Origin: Symbiodinium natans
Taxonomy: Eukaryota; Sar; Dinophyceae; Suessiales; Symbiodiniaceae
Assembly (NCBI GenBank): GCA_905221605.1
Contig: CAJNDS010002170.1
Span: 434,001-498,000 of the forward strand
Length of the DNA: 64,000 bases
Direction of reading: 5' to 3'
Position numbers and translations under genes: made by a program. Below, one piece after another: positions 43,200 to 54,927 of the stretch; position 1 is the stretch's first letter; each line of letters starts with the position of its first letter. Under the pieces are notes generated by a model. That model saw nothing but the letters and a program-made list of their open reading frames with translations, was not told the DNA's origin and ran no database searches.

Positions 43200-46100
43200 T
43201 ACGCAGGGTTTCCGGCTGGTGCAGGGTTCAGGGGGCCGAGGTCGTGGGACTTTGCTGACGTTTCGAGTTTGGACCGGAGGGTTCAGGGGCCGTAACCCCC
43301 TAAGCCCCTGTGCGCCACAGGCTTCAGGGTCGAAGCTCGCACTTCGCTTGTGTCTTTGCAGAAATGGGGTGCGCCACACCTTTTCGCCAGCAGAGCATGC
43401 CCCAGAGCTGGGAAGTGCCCGAGCTGCTACCCAGCCTTCGCTCAAAATCCCTCACTCGTGGAAGGGGATGGCTGGTGGACCTGTGGCCCGGAGATCTGTG
43501 CAGATGAGCGTCTGACTTTGGTACACTTTGTATACTGCGAAGTTTTACCGAACGGCGTTTCTACTCGTCTATTTCACCCTATAGCATTCTCTTGGCTTTG
43601 CCAAGAGAATGCCACGGAGGAGGCCGAAGGCCTACAATGGCGCTCAAGCAGCGGTGGTGAACTCAAATGTATTGTCTAACATTCAAACGTATTCAATTAT
43701 ATTTTTGTCGTGGTTGGCATGCCCAATGCCCAACCAGAACAGAGACCCGATCCAGCCTCAAGCCTGAAGCGACAGTGCTTTCATTTTGCATCTGCTGGCT
43801 TGAGTGCGCTTGAGGCTTAGAGTTTGGGGCTCGGGTGGACTGAATCGAGCCTTGCAAGGATTACTGGCTGCAAAATTGACTCTACAAGCTGGGCAGGTGC
43901 GTCCATCCCCTTTGAAGATGTCAAGACGAGCTTGAACCATGGTGTGAACCACTTTATTGACATGAGCGGATATGGCCAATCTATTCCAGCTGCTGTGGGT
44001 CACGCGAACCCAATGAAGCCGCATCGAGTGTCCACTTGGGGACGTCCCTTTACAGACGAACGGACACCACCTCCACCACCACCTCCACCTGCTCCGTGGA
44101 AGCCGTGGACGTGGTGCTGGTTGGCTTTGAGAGCTGCCAGCTGGTACATGCCGCTTCGGCTTCAAGGTGTGCTTCACGACGCCTCTCCACCTCCTTTTGG
44201 AAAGCGTCAGGGTGAGTGGCCACCATGGTGAGGTAGGCATTGAGCAGCTGCACGTAGACCTGATGGGTGGCCGCATCTGGAGGCAAGGCTCTCGGAGGCG
44301 TTGGTAACATCTTCGGCTCACAGGGATCACGGACCTCCTCTACCTGGCCTCCGGGCCAGTCAGGCCAGACGGGCCTCTCACAGCTTGCATGGCACCCCAT
44401 GACAATTGCCCGGGAGAAGGAGCGAAGGAGCGAGCCTCCAGCGGGTTAAAAAAAGGGGCAGCGAAGATGGGCCGAGGGCTTCTGCTCAACGTACGTGTCG
44501 AAGGCTAACCCCTGATTTCGACCATGCTGGTATATTCTGCGGAATCCTCTGAGATACAGAAAACCCTAAGCTTTTTAAACCCCAGTGCTAGCTCCTACAC
44601 ACCGACTTTTGAAAGGCTCGAAATTCCGAACGACAAGCGAGAAGCCCGAAACTTTCAACCGAAATGCTAAAGAACTCCCTGACTGACTCAAGCACCCCAC
44701 CCCTCCCCCAACCCCCCCCAACAAGCTGAACGACTCAGTCCCCTACTTGGCCAGCTCGGATTCCATGTGGCTCACGCGCACCTGGCAGATGGGTTTGGTG
44801 AAGGCTACGGGTGCTCATGAGTCTCTCTTGGTTTGTTGCTGTTTCAGGCTTATGGTTTGGGGGAGTGGCTAGGCTGACAAGCGTTTGTGGAGCTAGGAGA
44901 TCAGAAGCAATGCAGATGTCAAAGATCCATGAATGCACCCGTACCGACTGGAAGACGGCCGCTGCAACCAACATTGAACCGTTTTGCTGTCCACTTGTTC
45001 CTCCCTCGGCACACAAAACTGTGTGAAACACTCGTCGCACCAATGTCTCCGACCCGAAAAAAAAGCAGCCCTAAACCCTGCGCCAAATTCTGACTGAAAG
45101 CTTCAGCTCTCAACTAGAAGGAGAGCTCAGGGGCTTCACTCGGCCCTGTACAAAGCCCATACCGAACAAACACACTCCAACCTCGAGCTTTCAAGCCTCC
45201 CATGTCCTCATGCTTCAACCCTGAGCCCTCGTGACCACGGAAGAGCTTGGGCCCAGGTCAGAGCCCAGCTGTGTCTGCAAAACCCCAGAACAAACCCACT
45301 CTCCCCCCCGCCTTGCAGCGAAGCACCTGGCAAGGTCTGGAATGGCGAACGCTTTGCTGTTTAGGCTGACAAGGGCAAGGGGGAGTTCCCGCTCTGGCTT
45401 CGGGGTGTCTTTGGCGTCCAAGGCAATTGAACCACCTGGGATTTATTGCTCGGACCTATTGCTGTACTTCGGGGGCTTTCGGGCCCTGGCTTCTCGAGCG
45501 AAGCTCGCTTCCCGAATCCGTGGAACTGGCTTAGGCTCGGCATCTATACGAACCAAGTCAGAAACTCTCTTCTGTTGCTCCTCTCTTTCCATGGCTGGCA
45601 GCAAGCTCTGGGTGCCAGGTATGACGCGTTCGAAAGTCTGAGGTCTTGGGCTTAGGGCATATAGCCATGCAGGGACAAGGCTTCTGATGGCACGAAACTC
45701 TGGGAGCTCTCTCCTGCCCTCAACCCTCCTCCCCTCTAAAACTAAAACTACAGGGCGCTTTTAGGTTCTAGAGGCTAAGACGCTTTAGAGCTGAGAAGGC
45801 TTAGAGATGTCTAGAGGCTTTCCTTCTTTTGAAGCTTCGGCTTTAGGACACGGGCCGAGATGCAGATACCGTCGAAACCATGTTTCTTGGAAATTCCTTT
45901 GCAAGCCCTAATTCAGCCATACCCCCCCTATAAGCCTCGGAAAGCCCTTGCACGACTGAACGTTAGAGGGCCTCGCTGTTGTTCTTGAGCGCGGCCACTT
46001 GGCCGTTCGGGCCCCGGACTTCGGGTTGCCTGGAATTGGGGCCGCTGTTCTGAGTTAGGCTTTCGGGCTCAAGGATTTGGAGTTGGTAACTAGATGTTCA

Positions 46101-46517
46101 TGCTTGAGGGCGCTGCTCCTCAGGTTCTTTGGGGCTTTCGGGTTGGTAAGGTTTCCAGTATGAAGGCCCTTCTACAAAAGCCACGGGGCACAAAGCACCA
46201 CCAACAGAGAAGAGGGAAAGCGAGCGCCAGGTAGGGGCCCAAGTCAACCCAGAAGTCCCCCGGCCTCTCTTGCACCTCCCGCCTTGCCAGCGCCACGGCG
46301 CTCTGCGCCTTTCGGGGGGGCTGGACAGTTGCAAGCTTTGGCTCTCTAGACGAGTACGGCCCCTTTCAGTGTGTTCAAAACGACCGAAGGCAGAGATGTG
46401 ACAAGCTACGTATGGGAACTTCCTCCTTCTTTGGAGGTTGGGCGTATGTCTACAAACAACACCAACATCCTGAAGCTCTAAACCCTCAACTAAGCTGCAG
46501 CTCTCCTTAGATCTTAC
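43200..46517. other. stretch with only weak coding candidates
   Basis: Several stretches lack telomere words (43.3-43.7, 43.8-44.4, 44.75-45.05, 45.2-45.6 kb) and are open on both strands, so I cannot choose a frame for most. The one call is at 44050-44400. Confidence 0.4.
44050..44400 (-). CDS. possible first exon, MGC N-terminus
   Basis: An open frame starts MGCHASCERP, the kind of N-terminus that can be myristoylated and palmitoylated. It then has HQVYVQLLNAYLTMVATHPD and a charged helix QKEVERRREAHLEAEA before a low-complexity Thr/Ser/Val end. No upstream start context is known, and the plus strand is also open. Confidence 0.4.
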   Translation of the reverse strand: MGCHASCERPVWPDWPGGQVEEVRDPCEPKMLPTPPRALPPDAATHQVYVQLLNAYLTMVATHPDAFQKEVERRREAHLEAEAACTSWQLSKPTSTTSTASTEQVEVVVEVVSVRL

Positions 46518-46590
46518 GGAGATGGCCTCCAGCTCTGCAGCATGCGCCTCCTCCAGGCATTCCTGCTCTAGCTTCTCCGAGTTTGCGGGA
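46518..46590 (-). CDS. probable exon, coiled coil
   Basis: Reads KLEQECLEEAHAAELEAIS and ends at a GTAAGA donor. A GC donor after AELE is an alternative. Confidence 0.55.
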
Positions 46591-46667
46591 CTCGAGGTCT
46601 AGCTGAGACTCCGGCTTTGGGGATTTGGGGCGGGGCGGGTGGGGAGGGGGGGTGGCTTTGGGTTTTC

Positions 46668-46740
46668 TGGAATTGTTTTGTTGCGCGGTTGTCCTCCATC
46701 TTCTCGGTGGTGGCCTTGCGGAGGACGCCTGACGACGCAG
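46668..46740 (-). CDS. possible exon, charged helix
   Basis: Reads GVLRKATTEKMEDNRATKQF, then QK. Internal AAG-GCC could be a splice site. Confidence 0.45.
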
Positions 46741-46878
46741 AGTTCAGGGTCTGGCTTGAAGGGGCTTCAGGGTTGTTCGGGTTTAGGGCTTCACTGTTTT
46801 GGCGCTCAGGGGCTTCAACCTTGGGGTTGTTTTTTTGACGTTCAGGAAGCTTAAGGGGTCTGGGGGGGTTCGTAGCTC

Positions 46879-46962
46879 TCCGGGACTTGCCCCTCTGGCG
46901 GACAAAAACAGCCGGCAGTTGATCGTAGCGCGCAGAAGAATGCCCTTCTCGCCTCCAGAGTG
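46879..46962 (-). CDS. possible exon
   Basis: Reads LWRREGHSSARYDQLPAVFV, then RQRGKSR. The limits were not fixed. Confidence 0.45.
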
Positions 46963-47312
46963 ATGAGGGTTTAGGGCTTAGCGGGGCTCCGCGTTCTTTA
47001 GGGCTCTAAGTTCACCTACACCGCGACAGTTCCACAATCGTGGCCAAAACCATAAACAACCTCAAAAGCTGCTATCAGCAAACAAACCCTAGAACACTGG
47101 AACACCTAAACTTTCCAAACTGGGTTGCCCGGACACGTAAGAAGTTAATTAAGCATCCTCCTCTTCACAGTATGGAGGTTCTGTAGGAAGCTAACCAATA
47201 AAAGAAGGAATTCAACGGTACTTGCAGCACTGCCAGGCATCCTAGCACCCGAGCTTGTTCCTAAAGGCTTTAGAGCCCCAAAACCTTAACGACATCCAAG
47301 CTCCTGCAGTAC

Positions 47313-47376
47313 CTTTCATCGCGCCTGCCAGGCTCTGCATGCGCTGGACAGCTACTTCCGCTGCGTCCACTTGCTC
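47313..47376 (-). CDS. probable exon, coiled coil
   Basis: A 64-base exon reads EQVDAAEVAVQRMQSLAGAM, then K and one base. The acceptor is TGGCAG and the donor is GTACTG. Confidence 0.65.
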
Positions 47377-47702
47377 CTGCCAGGGCTTCACAGTTTTTCG
47401 ATTTGGGGCCGTGGCATTTTTGCGCTTTGCGGTGTTAGGGGCGTTGAGCAGGATACCAGAGGAGGCGAGGTGAAGGGTGCCAGAGGGGATGATTAGGGTT
47501 TTGGTCAGGGTTGACTGACCTGAGGTTCATGTAACTAGCCCTGAACCCCAAGCCCTAAATGGGGACTGACCCCTTTTGCCACCCTAGAGCGGCCTAAGCC
47601 CTCAACTCTACTTACTGTGCTAAAACCCGAAGCCCGAATCCCTAAGTGCTTAGCCCGAAAACCCGAACCCAGAATCCCAAAACCCTTTGGGGAAAGCCCG
47701 GC

Positions 47703-47765
47703 CTTCATGCTGAACACGACGTGGTTCTTCCTGCGCGCTGTCGTGTCGAGCTGGAACTTGCGCAC
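47703..47765 (-). CDS. probable exon, charged
   Basis: A 63-base exon of 21 codons reads VRKFQLDTTARRKNHVVFSM, then K. The acceptor is CTGAG and the donor is GC (AAG then GCCGGG). Confidence 0.7.
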
Positions 47766-48158
47766 CTCAGAGCTTAGGGCACTCTTGTGTGAGAGAGAGT
47801 GTGTGTGTGTGTCTTGGACCCCCCACCAAAAGCCTTTGCAAGCACGGCAAGCCCACGGCTTCTCAGGGGAGTCGGGAAGTAGGCACTTTGCAAACTCAGC
47901 AACAACAAGTAGCAAGTAAACCTCAGGAAGCCCGAAATCTTGTTGTTGAAGATTGGAGAGGTGGCCTAGATGGTCTTAGGTCAGCACTGAACAAGCAAGG
48001 GAATTTGAGGCCGTAGGGTCTCAGGGAAACTTAAGGCTTGACGCGGCTTGGGCTTTTTAGCTTTTGGGCTCCCACTCTCCCAAGACCAGAGCAAAGAAGC
48101 AGCGGCGCTTGGGTGCATTTTTGCAAAGGAAGGGACGGTTTTAGAGGGCGGGTCCTAC

Positions 48159-48270
48159 CGTGGAAGTCCCAAAAGCGTGCCTCAAATTGAGCCCTGCTCC
48201 CCAGCTCCCAAGCCTGAGCTGCATTAAGCCAAGCTGCTCTCTCGGCATTGGCATCGAGCTGCCTCTTCAC
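48159..48270 (-). CDS. probable exon, coiled coil
   Basis: A 112-base exon reads VKRQLDANAERAAWLNAAQA, then WELGSRAQFEARFWDFH. The acceptor is GGCAG and the donor is GTAGGA. Confidence 0.7.
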
Positions 48271-48386
48271 CTGCCCAGCTCTAAAGGTTTTAGGGGAAAA
48301 GGGGCTGTTGACGGTCCTGAGGGTTCTAGGATGCTTCTGTTCTGCTTTTAGGGCTACCAGACAATGCCTATGGTCACATGCCTTGC

Positions 48387-48422
48387 CTTCTCAAGCTCTC
48401 TGCGGGCATCGGCGGCTGTCAC
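48387..48422 (-). CDS. micro-exon, coiled coil
   Basis: A 36-base exon of 12 codons reads VTAADARRELEK. The acceptor is GGCAG and the donor is GC (AAG then GCAAGG). Confidence 0.65.
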
Positions 48423-48964
48423 CTGCCCAGCTCTGACGTAAGTGTGCTGGTCCCAAGCGCAAGGTTGTTTTGCAGGACTTTGGTTCCAGGATTGCGCCCG
48501 CAACGCGTAAACAGATCCTCAACCCTGAGCTACAAACTCTAAACCTTGTCGACTCCACCTGGGCTCTAACTCTCTATACCAATTCTTCTCTGTTCCGGGG
48601 GGCGGCGGGGGGGGGGGGGGGGGGGACCCCAGCCTCTGCCAAGCGGCCTACCTCCACCATCTTGAGGCTAACCTCGGAACGCTCCGGAATATTTTGGGGT
48701 GTTCGTGGCTAACGATCCAGAGAGACAAATGCCCCGTAGGTCATAGTGCAAATCCTGTATTCCCGAACTGAGGGGTGGTGGTGTGCGACCATGGAAGCCG
48801 ATGTTTCTTGTTTGTGCGCCTCTTATGCGACTCGATCAGACTGGAGCATCAATGAGTGCAGCCTAGAATCTAAAAACCACCCACCCTCGATGTGTCCAAA
48901 GGGCACACCTAAGTCTCACACTTGCCAGGCAGGGTTACCCCTGCCCCGTTCCCCGTCCCAAGGC

Positions 48965-49015
48965 TTGAGCGTACTTGTGCGCGTCGGCCACGGCGGAGAG
49001 GGCCAGGGCTGCTGC
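48965..49015 (-). CDS. probable short exon, alanine-rich helix
   Basis: After a TTGGAG acceptor it reads AAALALSAVADAHKYAQ. A GC donor is likely after CAA or nearby. Confidence 0.5.
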
Positions 49016-49103
49016 CTCCAAGGGCTTAAAGTTTGCCCTTCGGGTCTTGAGCCTTCGCGTAGGACCCTCTGTGCACCCTAGACCTAGCCTTTCCATGTCA
49101 AGC

Positions 49104-49479
49104 CTTGAAAACCAGACCTCAAAGCAACTCAAGGCATGCTGGGCCTGTAAACCTCAAATCCCAACTGGCTGCGAGCTTGTCCGACCCTTCATGTGGATCT
49201 GTTTACTTCCACGATCCTGCCGATGTAACGCGGCACAAGCAAGCCGAGTGCACGCCTACGCCTGACCCAACGCCGCAGGACTTTGTTGAGGCTGAGCTGT
49301 TTTGGGGGTTCACGGCCCAGGGACACTTTCGGGATGCCAGATGTCTGGCATCGGGTTTCCGCCATGTGCTGCAGAACCGACTATGTACTGTACCTGAGGA
49401 CTGCCTGAAAGTGCCAGGATACATACATTGTGAGGTCTTGGACTCGGTGTTCATTGAAACAAAAAAACCTGAACCTTGA
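49104..49479 (+). CDS. possible plus-strand gene fragment
   Basis: A 124-codon plus-strand frame has a protein-like second half: DFVEAELFWGFTAQGHFRDA, then CLASGFRHVLQNRLC and VPGYIHCEVLDSVFIETKK, before its stop. It has no telomere words. It would be the only clear plus-strand coding in the window. The minus strand is partly open too. Confidence 0.35.
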
Positions 49480-49547
49480 TTAAAAACCTTATTCTCCACA
49501 AGGCTTCCTCGACACCCCGTGCCCTGACCCTCAAACCGCAGATCCGC

Positions 49548-49672
49548 CCAGAAAACAGAGGTGACAGAGGGTGGTCCTTGTCCATCTTGTCAAGCACCGG
49601 CTTTGCTTCCTTCAGGGACTCAGGATTGTGTAGGGCTTGAGTCAGTGTCTTTCCAAGCCTTTCTGAGTGCTG
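49548..49672 (-). CDS. probable exon, charged
   Basis: After a GCCAG acceptor it reads HSERLGKTLTQALHNPESLK, then EAKPVLDKMDKDHPLSPLF. The donor was not fixed. Confidence 0.55.
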
Positions 49673-50165
49673 GCCCAAAACAAAAGGTCTCTCAAACGGG
49701 TCCAGGGCGGGAACAGAACACGAAACACCTAATATATTCTCTTCTGTAACTCTGTCAACAACTCTGGACTCCAGACTTTATTCGGCTGTCCTTACATGGA
49801 GTATATCGGACAATTTTGAACAAAAAACAGAATACATGGTAGCTTCTCTGAATCTTGGGGTCACTGTTCTAAGGCGGCCCAAAATAATTGGGGCACCCCA
49901 AAAGGGGCCAAGGGGCCATGACTACGTCATGTTGATTCTTGTTGTTTACGTGACTCCCCGGGCGACCTTCTCGACTCCGAGCGTTGAACGTGTGTACGAA
50001 TGCATTGGCATGACCGGCCATGTGCGGTCAGAGCTGTTGAATTATCCAAGCAAGGCAAGGCCTGGGGGTTCTTGGGTAAAGCTACCCCCAAATACAGAAC
50101 AAGACACCAAACGCTCTTTATACCCATTTTGTCCAAGGCAAAGGGTTGCTGAAAGATTGAGGACA

Positions 50166-50198
50166 CCCCCCCCCCCCCCCCCCAAAAAAAAAAAAAAA
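50166..50198. repeat. C18-A15 composite homopolymer
   Basis: A run of 18 C directly followed by 15 A, of the same type as at 9426 and 54258. Confidence 0.95.
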
Positions 50199-50242
50199 GG
50201 ATGCCTACAACATAAGGAGTGTAAGTGAAGGAGAGAGCCCGG

Positions 50243-50361
50243 TAAGCTTCTGAAATACTTCCCCTCAACACGCAACGGCCCCCAGCTCTCCTCCGGGGGC
50301 AAGTTCTCGATGCCCATGAGGAAGGGTGCCTCATGGGATTTGCTTTCCGTGCTTCCAAGGT
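50243..50361 (-). CDS. probable exon, unknown protein
   Basis: The frame reads STESKSHEAPFLMGIENLPP, then EESWGPLRVEGKYFRSL. The exon may start at APFLMG after an ATGAG acceptor. Confidence 0.5.
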
Positions 50362-50503
50362 TCAAGATATTTATATACACATATATATATATATATATGC
50401 ATATACACACATTTACTTGCTTATTTATTTAGGCTTATATTTACATATACATATTTACACAGAATATTGCCGATAGCAAGGGTAATATACATAAACCCTC
50501 AGC

Positions 50504-50560
50504 CTCTGTCTCCCTCATCTTCTCCAGGATCTCCTCCACTGCCGCCAAGCGCTCGGCGGC
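50504..50560 (-). CDS. probable exon, coiled coil
   Basis: A 57-base exon of 19 codons reads AAERLAAVEEILEKMRETE. The acceptor is CGCAAG and the donor is GC (GAG then GCTGAG). It has a clear heptad pattern. Confidence 0.7.
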
Positions 50561-50805
50561 CTTGCGGCGTTTGCCGCGTGAGCGCATCTTGCCACATCTT
50601 GCCCGGGGCCCGAGGCTTGCGAGTAGAGCTTGGAAGAGAGGGGCGAAACACAAGCAACGGGAACTCAAAGAGCTCTACGTGCACCTGCAAGCACCCGTGT
50701 GTGGAGCTTTGCAGCGGTTTCATGCCGGAGCACGGGCGTGAGTCGCCGAACCCCCATCTCCCAGAACCTAAACTCTAAACCTTTTAAATGCACCGGACAG
50801 CAAGC

Positions 50806-50871
50806 CTGGTTCAGAAGTGGCATCGCCGCCACCCGGCTCTGCGCCTCGTCGATGGTTTTCTGGGCCTGGCA
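50806..50871 (-). CDS. possible exon, coiled coil
   Basis: After a CCCAG acceptor it reads KTIDEAQSRVAAMPLLNQ. A GC donor after IDE is an alternative end. Confidence 0.45.
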
Positions 50872-51344
50872 AGAGTGCACCGGGGGCCCTAAGCCCTCGC
50901 TTGGCTCTGTCCCAAGTTCTTCAAGCGATGTGCAGAAGGATGGCACAAGGCCGAGAACACACATGGATTCAAGGCCCTCCCCTAACCTATACACCCTTGC
51001 TCCTTAGAGGTGCCTTGTCCAGTTGCACTTGGCAGGCCTGAGCCCGAGCCTGGCCGGAAGGCATCCCGAGAAATGGAGTTCGTTCTCGCGAGTTAGGCTT
51101 GGGGCTTGGGGTGTTAGGTCCACGCTTGAGGCTTCATGAGTCATTCGTGGCAAGTAAGGTTGCACGTGCCTTCAGCGGGGCGAAACGTTATGCACACCGC
51201 TACCCTACGCATACCTTTAGTGGATGGATGGGGTGTTGGGTTTAGGGCTCCAGGGTGCAAGTGGTTTTTAAGCAGAGTTTTGGAAATCTTAGCTCTGAAA
51301 GAGTTGCCAAAGAGGGCTGCTCTTCTTAGGACACGCGAGGAGGC

Positions 51345-51378
51345 CTGCAGGTCGGACATCTTCTCCAGCATGGTGCCC
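51345..51378 (-). CDS. micro-exon, coiled coil
   Basis: A 34-base exon reads GTMLEKMSDLQ. The acceptor is CTCAG and the donor is GC (CAG then GCCTCC). Confidence 0.6.
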
Positions 51379-52331
51379 CTGAGGCCCGTCGCCTGGTTCG
51401 GACATGGAGACAGAAGCGGCTTCGATTTTCAAAATCAATAAGACCCGCCCCACCCCAAATTGTTCAGAGGGCTTTTTGGGACGCGAGGTTCACTCTCTTG
51501 GGGAGGGGGAAGGGGGGGCTTCCGGCTTCGGCATCTGTTGGGTAAACCCCCTGAGCAGTCCCCCATCTCCTGGTGCTTTGGATGTGCTCAAAGGGGGCAC
51601 TCCTCTGTTTTCCCCCCGAAAACCCCGAAAACCTTTATAGGGTCTTCTCTTCCCCCCCCCCCCCCCTCAAGCCCCCTTTCAAGCCCTATGAAAGGCGTGC
51701 TTCGAGTCGAAAGCCCCTCTCAAAAACTCCCCTTAGTTACTTGCCCCCCCCCCCCCTCTGCTTGGGGGGGCCTTGGCTGTGATGAGCCGGGCGATGGGCG
51801 CCAGCTTGGCCTTTCAGAGCCCCCTTGCGGCTTTTAGGGATTTTAGGGCTCTTTTGGGGCTTTGAGGGTTCTTCTCCCTCTCCACCCCCGAAGCCCTGAA
51901 GACCCATTCTTTATAGTGAGCTTAGGGTACCAGCTAGGGGAGCTCGGGGGGCTCTTTGGGGTCGGCATTTGCGGCTCACGGTGGTAAGGTTTCGAGTGTA
52001 GGGCTTTAAGGGCTCGGGCTTGTGTGTCTTGAGGGTTTTTAAGGCTCTTGGGGCACTTAGTGCTTAGCCTTGTTAATGCTTGGGTTGGGTTTGGTGGGTT
52101 TAGTTTTCGGGGTTCCGGGAGCAGGGTAAAAGGGAAAAAGGGGCTAAAGTCTTTCGGGTTTCACCGTCAGATGCCCCGTCAGGTAAGCGACATGCATCCC
52201 ATTTCCGCGGGCCTTGAGCCTTGACACGGAACATACTTGCCAGCACTCAAGCCAACCCTATAATCCGGTCCTCAAGCCCTTCTTCCTTGCGTCCTTCCTT
52301 CTTACCTCCTTCCTTTCAAAGGAGGTCCCAC

Positions 52332-52505
52332 CAAACTCAGGGCGTCCTGTTCAAACACCTCGCTTTCATCTGGCAGAGGCAACCCTAAGAGTTCCTTAAG
52401 CAATGACACGTGCAAACCCCGACCCTCTTGAGGCAGGGTCCCCAGAAGGGCCTGCGCGATCCGCACGGCCTCTTTTGTCTCCCGGAGATCCGCGGGTGAG
52501 AGTTC
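52332..52505 (-). CDS. probable exon, helical
   Basis: A 174-base exon of 58 codons, among the longest here, reads ELSPADLRETKEAVRIAQAL, then LGTLPQEGRGLHVSLLKELL and ends FEQDALSL. The acceptor is CTCAAG and the donor is GT (TTG then GTGGGA). No family is recognised. Confidence 0.7.
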
Positions 52506-52861
52506 CTTGAGGTCAGAGCTTGGGGTTCATGTGATCCCTAGACTGCCCTCTACATGTTTTTGATCGTCTCTGAAGACTACAGTAGTCTGGGGGAAGGCAT
52601 CGATCTAGGCTCCTTCCCTCCACCCCCTCTCCTCCCCTCCCATGTGCGCGCATTTCGCACATGTATAGTCAGGCTGAAAGGCAAAGTATGGCCAAGGACA
52701 AGGGCGGGTTCCTCGGGTTGGAGAGCAGCACGAGGCTTCGGACTTAGGGTTGGGCAGCAAAGGTTTGAAACTTTCCAGTCACCTGCTCCCCTCCCCCCCC
52801 CCCAGGCACTAAGTGTCTCAAACCCCCACAAACCCCGAAGCTCGCAGTGCCACTGTGGATC

Positions 52862-52912
52862 CTTGGGGGCAGTGTCCAATGTCTTGGCGACCGGCTCCGC
52901 CATGATGGCGGC
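52862..52912 (-). CDS. probable exon
   Basis: A 51-base exon of 17 codons reads AAIMAEPVAKTLDTAPK. The acceptor is CTACAG and the donor is GA (AAG then GATCCA). The frame is open beyond (DPQWHCEL), so a later donor is possible. Confidence 0.65.
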
Positions 52913-53385
52913 CTGTAGGGTTGAGGGTCTCAAGACGGGACCCGAGTAGGGGTCGGTTCTGAGAGTCTGCCTGTAAGGTGGTAGGCCTCAGCTTGAAAGA
53001 GCCCGAGGGGTTAGGACTTGGGGTAGGCGTCCTACTAAGCTGGTTTCGTCAGAGCGGGAAGGAGACGTCTGACATCGACCCCGAATGCCTATAAACGCTA
53101 CCAGTCTCCCCTCACACCCGCCTACTAAGCATCATGATCTCTGAGCAGCGGCGGGGTGGCTTGTTCTTTGTATGTCTGTGGGGGCCTTCTAACTGTGTTG
53201 CGCAGGCAATGTGCAACAGTGTGAACTTTCTTTCTGATGCCGTTGCAAGAGCATCAGGGACCCTGGATGTAGCCAGCAAAATCTGCGCCCCGAAAGAAAC
53301 TTACGGCATATGAATGCTGAATCATCCTATAGCTCCAAAGCAACTTTCGCCGTCTGCGCCCCAAACCCACAAAATCTTGGCGAGC

Positions 53386-53448
53386 CTTGTCGCAGTCCAT
53401 CTCTACTGTTGCCAGCCGGCTGGCCAAATCACCGAAAGCCTTGCTGGC
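53386..53448 (-). CDS. probable exon, coiled coil
   Basis: A 63-base exon of 21 codons reads ASKAFGDLASRLATVEMDCD, then K. The acceptor is TGGCAG and the donor is GC (AAG then GCTCGC). Confidence 0.7.
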
Positions 53449-53699
53449 CTGCCACAGTGCCAAATGCTTGGGGTCTATGCAAGGTCTTCCAGAACCCTTA
53501 CAGCCCCAAACCAGACCCCCAAACCTCACAATAAACGCGAAGCACCAAATCCTAACCTCAAAGGTGGAGGAGATCGTTGCTGGCTTCGATGGCCGAGAAT
53601 ACGACTCCTTGATGGCTTCATGTTGATGGTTGAAGGCTTAGGGCGGAAGGTCCACAATGAAGCAGTCACGATAACACTTGCTAGCTGTTTGCCCTCAAA

Positions 53700-53770
53700 G
53701 CTTGGACACTGCCAAGGACTTGACGTGATCCAGGAGGTCGAGAGTCAACATGTCTACCCGCACATGTTGT
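53700..53770 (-). CDS. possible exon
   Basis: Reads VDMLTLDLLDHVKSLAVSKL. The limits are uncertain. Confidence 0.4.
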
Positions 53771-53945
53771 CTCTGTCAAGCCGAACATCGAGCACAGCAA
53801 ATCTGCGGACCCTATAAGCCGATACGGTTCAAGCGCTACAAGTGCTACCTTCCTACTGTAACCCCCCCCCCCCCCCCGCGCCAGCCCAGCCTAAGCCCTG
53901 AACTAGCCTGGAAGCCTAAACGCAGTCAGCTCGAAAGCGTCGTGC

Positions 53946-54038
53946 CTGGGCCGCTTGCTCGTAGTCTCGGCGTGCATTCTTGTGATCATCCAGCTTCTTC
54001 TGAGCTTCCTGGCCAAAACAGGCAACATGCTCAATGAC
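53946..54038 (-). CDS. probable exon, coiled coil
   Basis: A 93-base exon of 31 codons reads VIEHVACFGQEAQKKLDDHK, then NARRDYEQAAQ. The acceptor is CATCAG and the donor is GC (CAG then GCACGA). This is the clearest of the coiled-coil exons. Confidence 0.75.
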
Positions 54039-54257
54039 CTGATGAGAATTAGGTCTATCGCTTGTCGGATTGATTGAGGAAACGCTGCCTAGCTTGAAAC
54101 AGCGTTGCGATTGCACAATTTATGGGCTACCTCAGATTTCCCGCCCCTTAAGCCCTCTTAATGTTGGGAATGTATTGGTCGACGCTTAGGGGCAGGCAAT
54201 CCCCAGAAGCTCTAAACCACCCACCCCCCGCTCCACCCCCTCAACCGAAGCCCCGAA

Positions 54258-54280
54258 CCCCCCCCCCCCCCCCCAAAAAA
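54258..54280. repeat. C17-A6 composite homopolymer
   Basis: A run of 17 C followed by 6 A. Confidence 0.95.
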
Positions 54281-54289
54281 TCGGCTGTC

Positions 54290-54328
54290 CTGGAGTCGCT
54301 CTTTGAGCTGCTGCACCCCGGCGGTGAA
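54290..54328 (-). CDS. micro-exon, coiled coil
   Basis: A 39-base exon of 13 codons reads FTAGVQQLKERLQ. The acceptor is ACAACAG and the donor is GA (CAG then GACAGC). Confidence 0.65.
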
Positions 54329-54431
54329 CTGTTGTTTTTTGTTTTTGTTTTAGGGTTTTTTGGTGTATTTTGGTTTTTTTGGGATTTAGGGGAGGGTTCC
54401 AACAACGTTGTTGATTAGGAGTCGGCCTTTA

Positions 54432-54553
54432 GGACAAGTGTTCACTTTCGTTTCGACGTTCCCTACCGATTTCGCAAGGTTATCAAGGGAGAACTCACAC
54501 TGAGAGTACCTCGAGCAACTTGTGATGAGCAGCAGCAATTCTGGCTTTTCTTC
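54432..54553 (-). CDS. possible exon
   Basis: Reads KPELLLLITSCSRYSQCEFS, then LDNLAKSVGNVETKVN. The splice sites were not fixed. Confidence 0.35.
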
Positions 54554-54735
54554 CCTTTGAGGTACATGGGTTCTTCTAGGATTCAGGGAGAGTTGGGACA
54601 TTTGGCCACGAACAACCCTAGACCCCACATTGCCTGGCCGAAAGTATCCCTGATGTTTCAGGAGTAGGAGTATAAGGGATCCCCAAGAGACAAAAACTTT
54701 TGATCATCACCCCCCCAAAAAAAGAGCACAAATTA

Positions 54736-54761
54736 TATATATATATATATACACATATATG

Positions 54762-54809
<48 letters not shown>
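54736..54809. repeat. AT microsatellite, about 74 bases
   Basis: Mostly TA units with CA and GT interruptions. Confidence 0.95.
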
Positions 54810-54810
<1 letters not shown>

Positions 54811-54900
54811 TTGCTCATAATACAAATTAGAACAAACATAATCAAGCAAAACATCGGGGTGTTTGGATTCGAGGTCTTCGGGCTTCGGGGGTGCCGGGGC

Positions 54901-54927
54901 CTGGTCGGAGGCCGCCAATGCGGTGAC
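54901..54927 (-). CDS. micro-exon
   Basis: A 27-base exon of nine codons reads VTALAASDQ. The acceptor is TCCAG before GTC and the donor is GC (CAG then GCCCCG). Confidence 0.55.
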